In this document: piece after piece, positions 6,757 through 16,203 of the stretch | Layout: each line of letters begins with the position of its first letter | How positions within the stretch are numbered: position 1 is the stretch's first letter | Origin: Bacteroidota bacterium | GTDB taxonomy: Bacteria > Bacteroidota > Bacteroidia > B-17B0 > Aurantibacillaceae | Direction of reading: 5' to 3' | Assembly: GCA_021323535.1 (NCBI GenBank) | Contig: JAJONO010000009.1 | Location: 47,444-111,443, forward strand | Length of the DNA: 64,000 nt | The notes under the pieces: generated by a model | What the model was told of the DNA's origin: nothing | What the model saw: only the letters and a program-made list of their open reading frames with translations | Database searches by the model: none | Program-made: the position numbers and the translations under genes

Positions 6757-7722
6757 ATGTCCAAAAGAATGCCATTCACTAAAAAAGCAGGTCTTTTGAA
6801 ACGCTTTAAAAAGATCTGGAAATTACTTCGCGACACCGGAATTGCTTTCAGTGACGATAACGCTATAAAATTAAGCGCGTCTTTATCTTATTATACGATC
6901 TTCGCGCTTCCTCCTCTTATCATTGTCATCATTTCGTTATGCGGGATATTTTTCGGAAAAGAAGCTGTAAGAGGGGAAATTTTTGGACAGATCAACCATC
7001 TGGTAGGAAATGAGGCTGCACTGGAGATCCAGAATATCATCAAAAACGTGAAGCTTCACAATGATAATTTTTTCGCCGCTACCATTGGCGTTATCACTCT
7101 TTTATTGGGCGCTTCAGGAGTATTTGGCGAAATACAAAGTTCCATCAATTATATCTGGGGACTAAAAGCCAAACCGAAGCGCGGAGTATTTAAATTTCTT
7201 AAGAACCGTCTTATGTCTTTTTCCATGATCGGAGCTATGGGTTTTTTATTTCTTGTGAGTCTTATTATTAACTCCCTCATGGATGTTCTTCGCGACAAAC
7301 TCACCGCCGCTTTTATTGAAATCGCAGTAGATCTCCTGTATATTGTTAACCTTGCTCTTGTATTCACGATTATCACCGCATTATTCTGTGTCATCTTCCG
7401 TTCTTTACCTGACGGAAAAGTTTCATTCAAAGATACCATGGTTGGTTCGTCAGTAACAGCTACTCTATTCATGATCGGAAAATTTGCCATCGGATTTTAT
7501 CTCGGGCATTCTAAAGTTGCTACTACTTACGGTGCGGCGGGATCTGTTGTACTCATCCTGGTTTGGGTGTATTACTCTGCTATCATTTTATATTTCGGTG
7601 CAGAGTTTACAAAAATCTACACGCGCATGCATCATCGCCGGATCATTCCAAATCATTACGCCGTGCAGATTCACAAGGATCACTCGGAGATTGAGCCAAA
7701 AGTTGTGAATTACAACGATTAG
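6757..7722 (+). CDS. YihY/BrkB family inner-membrane protein
   Basis: This is a 321-residue polytopic membrane protein. Residues 35-55 (DDNAIKLSASLSYYTIFALPPLIIV) carry the family's typical ALSYYTxFALxPLLIV signature, followed by five or six helices and the late segment AAGSVVLILVWVYYSAIILYFGAEFTKIY, also diagnostic of YihY/BrkB. The C terminus is basic and soluble. The family was once called ribonuclease BN in error; a transport role is presumed. ATG 6757 or ATG 6769 could be the start. No room exists for a promoter in the 9-bp gap; a GGGCAA-type motif at 6726-6740 inside the opposite gene is a weak candidate. Confidence 0.85.
   Translation: MSKRMPFTKKAGLLKRFKKIWKLLRDTGIAFSDDNAIKLSASLSYYTIFALPPLIIVIISLCGIFFGKEAVRGEIFGQINHLVGNEAALEIQNIIKNVKLHNDNFFAATIGVITLLLGASGVFGEIQSSINYIWGLKAKPKRGVFKFLKNRLMSFSMIGAMGFLFLVSLIINSLMDVLRDKLTAAFIEIAVDLLYIVNLALVFTIITALFCVIFRSLPDGKVSFKDTMVGSSVTATLFMIGKFAIGFYLGHSKVATTYGAAGSVVLILVWVYYSAIILYFGAEFTKIYTRMHHRRIIPNHYAVQIHKDHSEIEPKVVNYND
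6759..6774 (-). promoter_or_regulatory. Weak sigma-54-like motif for the AsmA-like gene, inside the facing gene
   Basis: Minus strand TGGCATTCTTTTGGAC, 27 bases before the ATG at 6747. Only one of the two expected T bases is present after the 5-base spacer, so this is one of the poorest matches. It lies within the first codons of the gene at 6757. Confidence 0.25.
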
Positions 7723-7768
7723 TGCGGAAAATAGTCCCCGCTTCCACACAAATGATTTGCCCTTTTTA

Positions 7769-7784
7769 TGGCAGGATAATTTAA
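7769..7784 (+). promoter_or_regulatory. Sigma-54-like promoter motif for the lmo0937-like gene
   Basis: TGGCAGGATAATTTAA, 47 bases before the ATG at 7816. Confidence 0.4.
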
Positions 7785-7815
7785 AACATACCAGTAAACA
7801 TATAAACCAAAACTT

Positions 7816-7968
7816 ATGGGAAATATACTTTATATCATAGCAGTAATATTAGTCATTGGATGGCTGATAGGATTCGTAGGATTTCATGCCGGGGGACTCA
7901 TTCACATATTACTTGTGATAGCGCTTATCGCCGTAATTTTACGATTGATCAGGGGAGAAAAAGTTTAA
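7816..7968 (+). CDS. lmo0937 family small membrane protein
   Basis: This is a 50-residue protein, too short for most ORF calls: MGNILYIIAVILVIGWLIGF, VGFHAGGLIHILLVIALIAV, ILRLIRGEKV. Two hydrophobic helices flank a GFHAGGLIHILLVIAL turn; the GGxIHxLLVIAL motif and the basic end are typical of the lmo0937 family, stress-associated membrane proteins of unknown role. The end of the lipoprotein at 901-1470 is a second copy of the same domain. It stands alone, with its own promoter-like motif upstream and a terminator at 7990. Confidence 0.8.
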   Translation: MGNILYIIAVILVIGWLIGFVGFHAGGLIHILLVIALIAVILRLIRGEKV

Positions 7969-7989
7969 GGATAGAATTCCTTTAAGCAC

Positions 7990-8014
7990 AATGCCCCGAT
8001 ACTGGGGCATTTCT
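7990..8014 (+). terminator. Intrinsic terminator
   Basis: AATGCCCC pairs with GGGGCATT across a 5-6 base loop, then TCTTG. It ends 12 bases before the tamB start. Confidence 0.7.
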
Positions 8015-8025
8015 TGTTTATAGAA

Positions 8026-11000
8026 ATGAACCGCTTAAAATCCGTTATCCGAATTACATTAAAATCGGCCTTATATTTTGTAATCGCCGTTGTTATTCTT
8101 TTGCTCTCAATCATTCTTCTGATCAGAATTCCTGCGGTTCAAAAAAAGGTAGTCGGTGAAACTGTATCGTGGCTGCGAAAAAAAACAAATTCAGAAATTG
8201 AGATTAAAAGCCTTGTCCTTACTTTAAATTCTGTAACACTTGAAGGTGTATTATTCAGGGATCTTAATCGTGATACACTTCTTTCCGCTGGTGAACTGGA
8301 TGTTCAATTGGATGTTCCTGCGCTTATTGAAAAGAAAATCCTGATCAGTGGAATTTCCATGAATGATGTTGTGGGAAAAATATCAAGGACAGAAAAAGAC
8401 TCCGTATTTAATTTTGATTTCCTTGTAAAATCGTTCGCAGGCGATAAGAAACAAAAAGACATAACTGATACCGTTAAAGAACCCATCGACTTTTCAGTTG
8501 AAGAAGTTGAGCTTGAAAACATCCGCTTTATTTATGATGACAATTATTCAGGAATTCTTTTTAAAACTGCATTTCACGAACTTAAACTAAGCGTTGATAA
8601 ATTCGACGTTAATACTCTCTTATTCGGAGCAGACGAACTTTTCCTCAATGGACTAACAGGCAAAGTGGTTATCCGGAAAAATAATGACTCCGGCCCTTCC
8701 GATAACACAACTCCAAATATGCCTTTCATTTCTTCCAATAAGCTGAACATCCAAAACAGTGATTTTACTTTTGTTGACGAAGTAAATAAACAATCGGTCA
8801 TAAACGTTATTGGAAATCTCTCCGTTAAAACATCAACAGTGGATCTGAACCGACAGAAAATTTATAGCGAAGGTGTGTTTGTGGGACAAAGCGGCGTTCG
8901 TGTTAACATTACACAGCAACAAGACAGTTTACTTCCCGACACTTTAAATTCTGAACCTGTAGAATGGACCATTTATTCTAAGGAAGTTGTTCTTGAAAAC
9001 AACAGTGTAGGTTTTAATGTAACCAATGCGCCAAAAACAAAAAACGAATTCAATCCAAATCACATCAATTACGATAAAGTCTCTTTTCATATAGAAGAAG
9101 CTTTTTACTCAAACGACAGTATCAGTGGAAACGTTATTTCCTTAACCGCATCTGATTACATGGCTCCCGGGGTCTTAAAATTTTCGACACTCTTTACAAT
9201 GACCGATCAGTTCATTGAAGCAAAAAAATTAATTGCCCAGACAAAAAGATCGTTTATTGATGCCGACGCTAAAATAAGTTTCGCTTCTCTTGAGAGCCTG
9301 GCTGATTCTGTTCAGAATATGGGACTAATGGCCGATATCAGAAACGCTAAAGCTTATCCGCCTGAGATCATTTACTTTGCTCCTGTCCTCGATTCTGTTC
9401 CGGTATTTAATAAACTCACCACAACAAAAATTACAGGAAAAATTAACGGAAAATTAAAGGACCTTTCAGGCAAAAAATTATCCGTTACCACATCAGGAAC
9501 AAAAGTCTTCACCAACTTCCGCATAATTGGTCTGCCCGATATTAAACAAACGCGATTTAATGTTCCGGATCTCAGCATTCACACCACACAGAACGACATA
9601 CAAACCCTCGCCGGGAATTATCTTCCGAAAAGTATTTTTCCTCCCGAGAACGCGGATATTCAAGGGAATTTTTTTGGGACCCTCAATGAATTTAATTCAG
9701 CCATACAATTACAAAGCGCTTACGGAAACATGGAAATTGAAGGATCCATTGATAAAAATGAAAATTTTAAGGCCGACATTGTAACTCGCGGATTTAATAT
9801 TGGCCGTTTGCTTAACAATACTACGCTTGGAAATCTGAGCATGAAAACAAAAATAAGCGGAAACGGACTTGACACAAGTCGTATGAAAGTTCATATTATC
9901 ACCAGCATTCCTGAAGTCTACCTGAACAAATACACTTATCATAATTTAAGCGCAGATGTTCATTATTCAAAACAAAATGTAAAAGGAGAAGTTAACCTCG
10001 CTGACAGTGCCATTGAATTTCATCTTACCGGCGCGGTTAATTTAAATTCCGATCAACAACATTACATTGCCGATCTCGACCTGAAAGGCGCGGATCTTAA
10101 AAGATTACATCTTCATAAAGAGGATATCCGAATTGCTCTTATGGCCACTGCCGACATTGGCGGGAAAGACATGAACACAATAAACGGAAGCGCCGGCATA
10201 ACGCATATTGTCATCTCCCACAATGGTAACAGGTATCTGTTGGATTCACTTTTATTCGCCGCCATTAACGAAGAAGGAAACAGTGAGCTTAAGGTTAAAA
10301 GCGCTATCGTAGGCCTGAATTATAAAGGGACCTTCGCACCCGGCGATCTTGTAAAAGAACTAAAGAATAATATCAATCATTACTTTCCCATCAGGAACCT
10401 TGATACAAGTTTTAAACCATCAACAAAAGCTCAGAACTTCAAATTTGAAATAGAGCTTAACAATCATCCCGTTATTTCAGAAGTATTTCTCCCCGATCTA
10501 AAAGAATTTGAACCCGGGCCTATTATTGGAAGTTATGAGAGCAGTCAGAAACAGCTTATGCTGCAGGCCGCTGTTCCAAAAATAGTTTATAAAGACATTC
10601 AAATTCAGAATTTAATTTTTGAAGCCGGCTCCGATGAAAACAAATTAGGTTATAAACTTACGATAACAAAATTTATAAATGCTATAGGCAAACTCGACAA
10701 TTTCGAAATCAACGGCACCCTCGCCGATAAACGGGCCACGTCAAGCATTACTTCAGTTGATGAAGACGGAAATAAAAAAATTGACTTCAGAACATTTTTT
10801 ACAGCCACCAACAGTGATTACAGAATGGCTTTTGATCCTAAGGACTTTTACATTATGGAAAAATCATGGACGGTGTCGCCAGAGAATTATCTTGCCTTTT
10901 CCAAAAGAGGTTTTGTATTACATGATCTCAACTTTTCAAATGATGTAAGTTCTCTTCAGGTAACATCTATAAGCGAAAACGTGAACAGTGACATTAAAGT

Positions 11001-12987
11001 TAACATAAAAAATTTCAGACTGGATGAGATCTCACGGGTTATTGAAAAAGATACGAGCCTGTTTAAAGGTAGCCTTAACGGGGATCTTGTTCTCAAACAT
11101 GTTAATCACTCCTATGGCATCATTGCGGACCTTAATGTAAATGATCTTTTTGTTAGAGAAATCTCCATTGGAAACATTTCTCTCAAAGCTGAAAACGAGA
11201 CAAGCAAGAAATTCAACCTTGATCTTAAACTCACAGGTGCGGGAAATAACGTGGAAGCCAAAGGTAGTTTTATTCCCGGCGAATCTAAGGAACAGATAAA
11301 CATGATAGTGGATTTTGCACCGGTGACCGCGGCTGCTTTTGAGGCGCTTTCTTTCGGTCAACTCCGGGAAAGTTCGGGAACTATTACCGGAAAAATGAAA
11401 GTGACCGGAGTAGTCACTGCGCCAATGGTTTCGGGCGCTCTCACCTTTAACGATGTAAATCTTACTCCGGCTATTTCAAATGCAAAACTAAATCTGCAAA
11501 ATGAAACTTTAAAAATTGAACCCGACGGAATCTATTTCAACAACTTTACTTTGCGCGATAAGGACCAGCACACGGCGGTTATCGATGGCGCCATCAATAT
11601 GAAAAACTTCAGCGATTTTAAATTTTCACTTGAGGCAATTAGTAACGATTTTCTGTTACTTAACACAAGCGAGCGTGATAATGAACAGTATTATGGAAAA
11701 ATGATTGTGGATAGCAAGATGAGAATACGGGGCACGCTCGACGCGCCGGTAATTTCTTCGAATGTAAAACTCAAGAACGGATCGCATTTCACATTTGCAG
11801 TTACTGAAACTGAATTAACCACCGATAAAGGTGAAGGCGTTGTTCTTTTCATTGACTCCCTTAAGTTTCATCCTATTCTTACTAAAGGACAAGGCAAACC
11901 AAAACAAAAAACCTCATTGCGCAACTACGATATTTCTTCCACTATTGAAATTGATAAACGCGCCACCATTCGTTTATTACTTGATCCGGGCAGCAGCGAT
12001 TCTCTGGTTGTAAAAGGAGATGCCGCCTTAAGCTTCGCAATTGACCGCAGTGGAAAAATGAGCCTTACCGGAACTTATAATCTTACAGAAGGAAATTACC
12101 AGGTTTCACTCGAGAACGTGGTTAAGAAAAGTTTTAAGATCGAGCCCGGAAGCACTATTACCTGGAATGGAGATCCGTTAGACGCCGATATCAGGATAAA
12201 CGCCATTTATTCAATACGCACCTCTCCCATTGATCTTGTAGCGGGACAAATTCCTGAAACTGAAAAAGGAGCCTATCGCCAGCGGTATCCATTCCTTGTG
12301 TATCTTAAATTGAGGGGAGATATTCTTGCGCCACAAATTGATTTTGAAATACAGTTACCTAATAATGAAAAGGGTATTCTTGGAGGGACCATTGACGCGA
12401 AGTTGGAACAGCTCAATGAAAATCCTTCGGCTCTCAACAAGCAAGTGTTTGCTTTGCTTGTCCTTAACAGGTTCATCCAGGAAAATCCTCTCGAAAGCGA
12501 AACAGACGCCAGCTCTAATGCAGCAAGAACCACTGTTGGAAAATTCCTTTCATCACAATTGAATCGCCTGAGTTCAAAACTTGTTCCTGGAGTCGACGTT
12601 AATTTTGACGTTCAGTCTTACGAAGATTATTCTTCTGGAAGAAAAGAGGGCCGTACCGAAGTAGAAGTGGGTGTAAGAAAACAATTATTTAACGAACGTG
12701 TGAGCGTTCAGGTGGGCGGATCAGTAGATGTAGAAGGAGAAAAAGCGAAACAGAATTCAGCAACCGACATTACCGGCGACGTGATCCTAGAATACAAACT
12801 GACTAAAGACGGACGCTACCGCCTGAAAGGGTTCCGTCACAATCAATACGAAGGCGCATTAGAAGGTCAGATCATCGAAACAGGCGCAGGTATTTTATAC
12901 GTGCGTGATTTTGAAAGATGGCTACAATTATTGCTCCCCGAAAAAAAGGATTCAACAAGTAATACAGGAAGTGAAAAAAATAAATAA
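8026..12987 (+). CDS. tamB: TamB, translocation and assembly module inner-membrane component
   Basis: This is a 1653-residue protein from ATG 8026. One N-terminal helix (about residues 12-32) anchors it, followed by about 1500 residues of beta-rich repeats, then a conserved C-terminal DUF490/TamB domain with segments such as GKMSLTGTYNLTEGNYQVSL, a strand carrying KIEPGSTITWNGDPLDADI, and QVFALLVLNRFIQENP, all diagnostic of TamB. It spans the periplasm and, with its outer-membrane Omp85 partner, helps insert outer-membrane proteins and move phospholipids. The partner gene starts inside its last codons (17-bp overlap), so both are translated together. The length is within the usual TamB range for Bacteroidota. 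TTG 8014 is a less likely start. Confidence 0.93.
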   Translation: MNRLKSVIRITLKSALYFVIAVVILLLSIILLIRIPAVQKKVVGETVSWLRKKTNSEIEIKSLVLTLNSVTLEGVLFRDLNRDTLLSAGELDVQLDVPALIEKKILISGISMNDVVGKISRTEKDSVFNFDFLVKSFAGDKKQKDITDTVKEPIDFSVEEVELENIRFIYDDNYSGILFKTAFHELKLSVDKFDVNTLLFGADELFLNGLTGKVVIRKNNDSGPSDNTTPNMPFISSNKLNIQNSDFTFVDEVNKQSVINVIGNLSVKTSTVDLNRQKIYSEGVFVGQSGVRVNITQQQDSLLPDTLNSEPVEWTIYSKEVVLENNSVGFNVTNAPKTKNEFNPNHINYDKVSFHIEEAFYSNDSISGNVISLTASDYMAPGVLKFSTLFTMTDQFIEAKKLIAQTKRSFIDADAKISFASLESLADSVQNMGLMADIRNAKAYPPEIIYFAPVLDSVPVFNKLTTTKITGKINGKLKDLSGKKLSVTTSGTKVFTNFRIIGLPDIKQTRFNVPDLSIHTTQNDIQTLAGNYLPKSIFPPENADIQGNFFGTLNEFNSAIQLQSAYGNMEIEGSIDKNENFKADIVTRGFNIGRLLNNTTLGNLSMKTKISGNGLDTSRMKVHIITSIPEVYLNKYTYHNLSADVHYSKQNVKGEVNLADSAIEFHLTGAVNLNSDQQHYIADLDLKGADLKRLHLHKEDIRIALMATADIGGKDMNTINGSAGITHIVISHNGNRYLLDSLLFAAINEEGNSELKVKSAIVGLNYKGTFAPGDLVKELKNNINHYFPIRNLDTSFKPSTKAQNFKFEIELNNHPVISEVFLPDLKEFEPGPIIGSYESSQKQLMLQAAVPKIVYKDIQIQNLIFEAGSDENKLGYKLTITKFINAIGKLDNFEINGTLADKRATSSITSVDEDGNKKIDFRTFFTATNSDYRMAFDPKDFYIMEKSWTVSPENYLAFSKRGFVLHDLNFSNDVSSLQVTSISENVNSDIKVNIKNFRLDEISRVIEKDTSLFKGSLNGDLVLKHVNHSYGIIADLNVNDLFVREISIGNISLKAENETSKKFNLDLKLTGAGNNVEAKGSFIPGESKEQINMIVDFAPVTAAAFEALSFGQLRESSGTITGKMKVTGVVTAPMVSGALTFNDVNLTPAISNAKLNLQNETLKIEPDGIYFNNFTLRDKDQHTAVIDGAINMKNFSDFKFSLEAISNDFLLLNTSERDNEQYYGKMIVDSKMRIRGTLDAPVISSNVKLKNGSHFTFAVTETELTTDKGEGVVLFIDSLKFHPILTKGQGKPKQKTSLRNYDISSTIEIDKRATIRLLLDPGSSDSLVVKGDAALSFAIDRSGKMSLTGTYNLTEGNYQVSLENVVKKSFKIEPGSTITWNGDPLDADIRINAIYSIRTSPIDLVAGQIPETEKGAYRQRYPFLVYLKLRGDILAPQIDFEIQLPNNEKGILGGTIDAKLEQLNENPSALNKQVFALLVLNRFIQENPLESETDASSNAARTTVGKFLSSQLNRLSSKLVPGVDVNFDVQSYEDYSSGRKEGRTEVEVGVRKQLFNERVSVQVGGSVDVEGEKAKQNSATDITGDVILEYKLTKDGRYRLKGFRHNQYEGALEGQIIETGAGILYVRDFERWLQLLLPEKKDSTSNTGSEKNK

Positions 12988-15274
12988 CATAGTATTTATT
13001 ACATCCTGTATGATTGTATTCACAGGATGCAGCGGTTTAAAAAAAATACCAAAAGACGACAAGCTCTATACCGGGGCGGAAATTAAACTTGTACATCATG
13101 GTAAGATAAAACATAAAACAGAAATTACTTCAGACGCAAAAACAGCTGTTAGACCACAGCCCAACGCGCAGTTTCTTGGTTTGCGCCCAAAACTATGGCT
13201 TTACCAGGCTGCAGGAGACGGAAAAGATAAAGGTATCAGAAAATGGATGAGGAAACAGGGAGAAGCTCCTATACTAATTAGTTCAGTTAAACCCGCGGAA
13301 ACCACAAAATTCATCGACGCGAAATTATTCAACATCGGTATTTTTAATGCCGCTACAGAATATAAGATCAAAACAAAAAGAAAAACCGCTAAGGTTATTT
13401 ATATCTGTCACATTCACCAACCATATACGGTACAGGACATAAATTATGTAATAAACAATGAAGAAATAAATTTTATCATAAAGAATGAAAAAAACAGGTC
13501 GGTAGTAAAGGCAGGAGACAATTATGATCTTGAAAAATTAAAAACCGAAAGGGAACGTCTCGACGAAGTACTCAAAGACAAAGGTTATTTTTATTTTAGT
13601 CCCGATTATTTACTATTTAAAGCCGACACGATATCAAAAGAAAAGAAAGTGAGTCTTGAACTTTCTCTTAAAGATGAATTGCCGGATAAGGCGCTTGAAG
13701 TTTATAGGATCAGAAACGTTATCATAAATCCGGATTACGATATCAGCGAAAAACGAGACAGATCAGATAGTTTAAGAAGAAACAGACTTGTGGTGGACAG
13801 TGTTATTTTTACTGAGAATGAAATGCGCATCAAGCCATCAGCTATTCTTCAATCCATTACATTGAGAAAAAATGACCTGTATTCCAGAAAAAAACACAAC
13901 GCTACATTAAACAGGTTAATGACCATGGGTACGTTTAAATTTGTGCGCATTAAATTCACAGAAAGGGATTCGGCTAAAGAATTATTGAACATGCGTGTAA
14001 TGCTAACGCCAATGCCAAAACGAACTTTGAGAATGGAAGCGAATATGGTCTCAAAATCCAATGATTTTCTTGGCCCCAGGTTAACTCTTAATTATACAAA
14101 CAGGAACGCTCTCAATGGCGCTGAATTGCTGAACATTGACCTCGGGGGTTCTTTTGAAACGCAGATCAGTGGTAAATACAAAAATCTTTATTCCTATTCT
14201 CTCAACTCAAAAGTAGAATTATTATTTCCGAGGTTCGTCGCGCCTTTCAGAATTAAATTCGATAACAGTTCTTATGTTCCCAAAACAAAATTTTCTGTGG
14301 GTTATAATTATCTCAAGCGCATTGCCTGGTTCGATCTCAGATCCTTTCAGTTCGTTTATGGTTTTAGGTGGAAAGAAACCATCAGCAAAGAACATGAATT
14401 AAATCCTGTCAATATCAATCTTACTTCTGTTGTTAACCGCACACCTGAATTCAACGACCTGCTCCAATCAAATCCTTTCATCAAAAAAAGTTACGAAGAA
14501 CAATTTATAGCGGGGCTCTTATATTCTTATCTTTACAACGAACAGGTTTTAACCGGCAAGCGCGACCAGTTTTACCTGAACGTAACTGCAGAAACTTCCG
14601 GAAATGCTTTCTCGCTCTTTAGCAGATCGAGAGGAGAAATTGCCAATGAAGACAATCCTTCAAAAATAGGGGGCATTGTTTACTCGCAATTCGGAAAAGT
14701 AAGTCTTGATATCAGAAACTACATCAACTTTAAACATGGTAAATTTGTTCAGCGATTGTTCACTGGTGTTGGCAAACCATACGGCAACTCATCCACCCTA
14801 CCCTATATAAAACAATTCTTTAGTGGCGGGCCAAACAGTATCCGTGCATTCCCAATTAACTCTATTGGTCCTGGTACCTACTCCCTTCAAGCCACACAGG
14901 CTTCTTTATTTTTGCAGCAAGGCGGAGATATTAAACTGGAAGCAAATCTGGAATACAGGTTCGATATTTTCAGATCGTTGAAAGGCGCTGTATTTTCTGA
15001 TGCCGGAAACACCTGGCTGTTTAAATCTAATCCCGCAGTTACGGGTGATCCCTTTTCTTTCTATCAGTTCTATAAAGAAATTGCAGTTGGAACCGGAGTG
15101 GGATTACGATTCGATATTTCGTTCTTCGTAATACGTTTCGACCTTGGAATACCTTTGAGAAAGCCCTGGCTGCCTGAAAATGAAAGATGGGTATTAAAAG
15201 AGATTGATTTCAGCGACCCAACCTGGAGAAGCAACAATCTTATCCTGAATGTTGCCATTGGTTATCCGTTCTAA
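12971..15274 (+). CDS. tamL: TamL, Omp85-family lipoprotein partner of TamB
   Basis: This is a 767-residue protein from GTG 12971, chosen because KKINNIVFITSCMIVFTGC makes a lipoprotein signal with Cys at the lipobox, and AGGAA lies upstream; an extension to 12905 has no signal. After the lipobox come POTRA-like segments (YTVQDINYVINNEE; IRKNDLYSRKKHNATLNRLMTMG-type) and from about residue 370 a 16-strand beta-barrel with SGGPNSIRAF, the conserved (V/I)RG(F/Y)-like loop, and a final strand ending in aromatic F. In Bacteroidota the lipidated TamA equivalent is called TamL. It sits in the outer membrane and works with TamB. Confidence 0.9.
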   Translation: MKKINNIVFITSCMIVFTGCSGLKKIPKDDKLYTGAEIKLVHHGKIKHKTEITSDAKTAVRPQPNAQFLGLRPKLWLYQAAGDGKDKGIRKWMRKQGEAPILISSVKPAETTKFIDAKLFNIGIFNAATEYKIKTKRKTAKVIYICHIHQPYTVQDINYVINNEEINFIIKNEKNRSVVKAGDNYDLEKLKTERERLDEVLKDKGYFYFSPDYLLFKADTISKEKKVSLELSLKDELPDKALEVYRIRNVIINPDYDISEKRDRSDSLRRNRLVVDSVIFTENEMRIKPSAILQSITLRKNDLYSRKKHNATLNRLMTMGTFKFVRIKFTERDSAKELLNMRVMLTPMPKRTLRMEANMVSKSNDFLGPRLTLNYTNRNALNGAELLNIDLGGSFETQISGKYKNLYSYSLNSKVELLFPRFVAPFRIKFDNSSYVPKTKFSVGYNYLKRIAWFDLRSFQFVYGFRWKETISKEHELNPVNINLTSVVNRTPEFNDLLQSNPFIKKSYEEQFIAGLLYSYLYNEQVLTGKRDQFYLNVTAETSGNAFSLFSRSRGEIANEDNPSKIGGIVYSQFGKVSLDIRNYINFKHGKFVQRLFTGVGKPYGNSSTLPYIKQFFSGGPNSIRAFPINSIGPGTYSLQATQASLFLQQGGDIKLEANLEYRFDIFRSLKGAVFSDAGNTWLFKSNPAVTGDPFSFYQFYKEIAVGTGVGLRFDISFFVIRFDLGIPLRKPWLPENERWVLKEIDFSDPTWRSNNLILNVAIGYPF

Positions 15275-15288
15275 AATAGTAAATACAC

Positions 15289-15304
15289 TGGCATACTTTT
15301 TTTG
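15289..15304 (+). promoter_or_regulatory. Sigma-54-like promoter motif for the DUF4142 gene
   Basis: TGGCATACTTTTTTTG, exactly 40 bases before ATG 15329 (and 19 before ATG 15308). If it is the promoter, translation must start at 15329. Confidence 0.45.
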
Positions 15305-15307
15305 TTA

Positions 15308-16042
15308 ATGAAAGCTAAAGAATCAGCTATGCATTTTAAAAAAATAATTCCGTTACTTTTCGTCCTTGTTTTATTTTCATGTAAAGACAATAAAAAAACA
15401 GAAGATTCCAAAGATGTAGCGGAACAATACAATAAAGCCAAGTTCGACGACTCTAAAGAAGCTAAATTTATGGTAAACGCTGCCGAAATAAGTTACGAGG
15501 AGATTGAACTTGCCAGATTAGCGCAAAGCAACGCTAAAAATAACAACGTAAAAGAAATCGCCAAAATGATGGAAAAAGATCATTCGCAGTTTCTCACCGA
15601 ATTAAAAGAACTGGCACTTGCCAAACAAGTTACATTACCGGAAACAACAACCAGCAAAGGACAAAATGCAAGAACTCGGCTGGCTGATAAAACAGGGGCC
15701 GATTTTGATAAACAATATTGTGATATGGCAGTTGATAATCATGAAAAAGCCATAAAAGATTTTATTAAAGCCACAGAAGACTGTGAGGACGCGCAGGTAA
15801 AAAACTGGGCGGTGAAATCTCTTGTTACCTTACGCAGCCATCTTGATTTTGCAATGACCTGCAAAGAAGCTTATAAAAAAAGTACAAATCCTGAAGACAG
15901 ACTTTTTAAGACGGATACATTAAAAGCCATGGATAAAAACCAACAATCAACAAATCCGTTAGATTCCGATAAAAGCAAGAATAATAAAGGAAACAAGCCG
16001 GATGAAAAGAAAAAATCCGATGACAAAGAAAACAAGAAGTAA
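15308..16042 (+). CDS. DUF4142 family lipoprotein
   Basis: This is a protein of 244 residues from ATG 15308, or 237 from ATG 15329, which gives the neater lipoprotein signal MHFKKIIPLLFVLVLFSC and fits the promoter motif. Residues from about 50 to 195 (AEISYEEIELARLAQSNAKN, a KMMEKDHSQFLTELKELA helix, VDNHEKAIKDFIKATED) form the four-helix, ferritin-like DUF4142 domain with its H/E-rich helices (MMxxDHxxF). The rest is a disordered Lys/Asp/Asn tail. DUF4142 proteins are exported, often stress-induced, and of unknown activity. It is followed by a terminator and then the PA2169-like gene. Confidence 0.85.
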   Translation: MKAKESAMHFKKIIPLLFVLVLFSCKDNKKTEDSKDVAEQYNKAKFDDSKEAKFMVNAAEISYEEIELARLAQSNAKNNNVKEIAKMMEKDHSQFLTELKELALAKQVTLPETTTSKGQNARTRLADKTGADFDKQYCDMAVDNHEKAIKDFIKATEDCEDAQVKNWAVKSLVTLRSHLDFAMTCKEAYKKSTNPEDRLFKTDTLKAMDKNQQSTNPLDSDKSKNNKGNKPDEKKKSDDKENKK

Positions 16043-16114
16043 CACGTGTTAATTAAGAAAATCAGTTACAAAAAGGAGTAAAGCGATAGAAGCTACTCCT
16101 GTTAATTTAGTTAG

Positions 16115-16143
16115 AAAGGTTATAGGAAATTATAACCTTTTTT
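16115..16143 (+). terminator. Intrinsic terminator after the DUF4142 gene
   Basis: AAAGGTTATA pairs perfectly with TATAACCTTT across six bases, followed by TTT. Confidence 0.8.
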
Positions 16144-16163
16144 GCATTTTATAAGTTCCAAAA

Positions 16164-16179
16164 TGGCACGAACCTTTAT
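16164..16179 (+). promoter_or_regulatory. Sigma-54-like promoter motif for the PA2169-like gene
   Basis: TGGCACGAACCTTTAT, exactly 40 bases before the ATG at 16204, the same spacing as at the DUF4142 and PfpI genes. Confidence 0.5.
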
Positions 16180-16203
16180 AATGTGATTAGTAAAAGCATT
16201 ACA

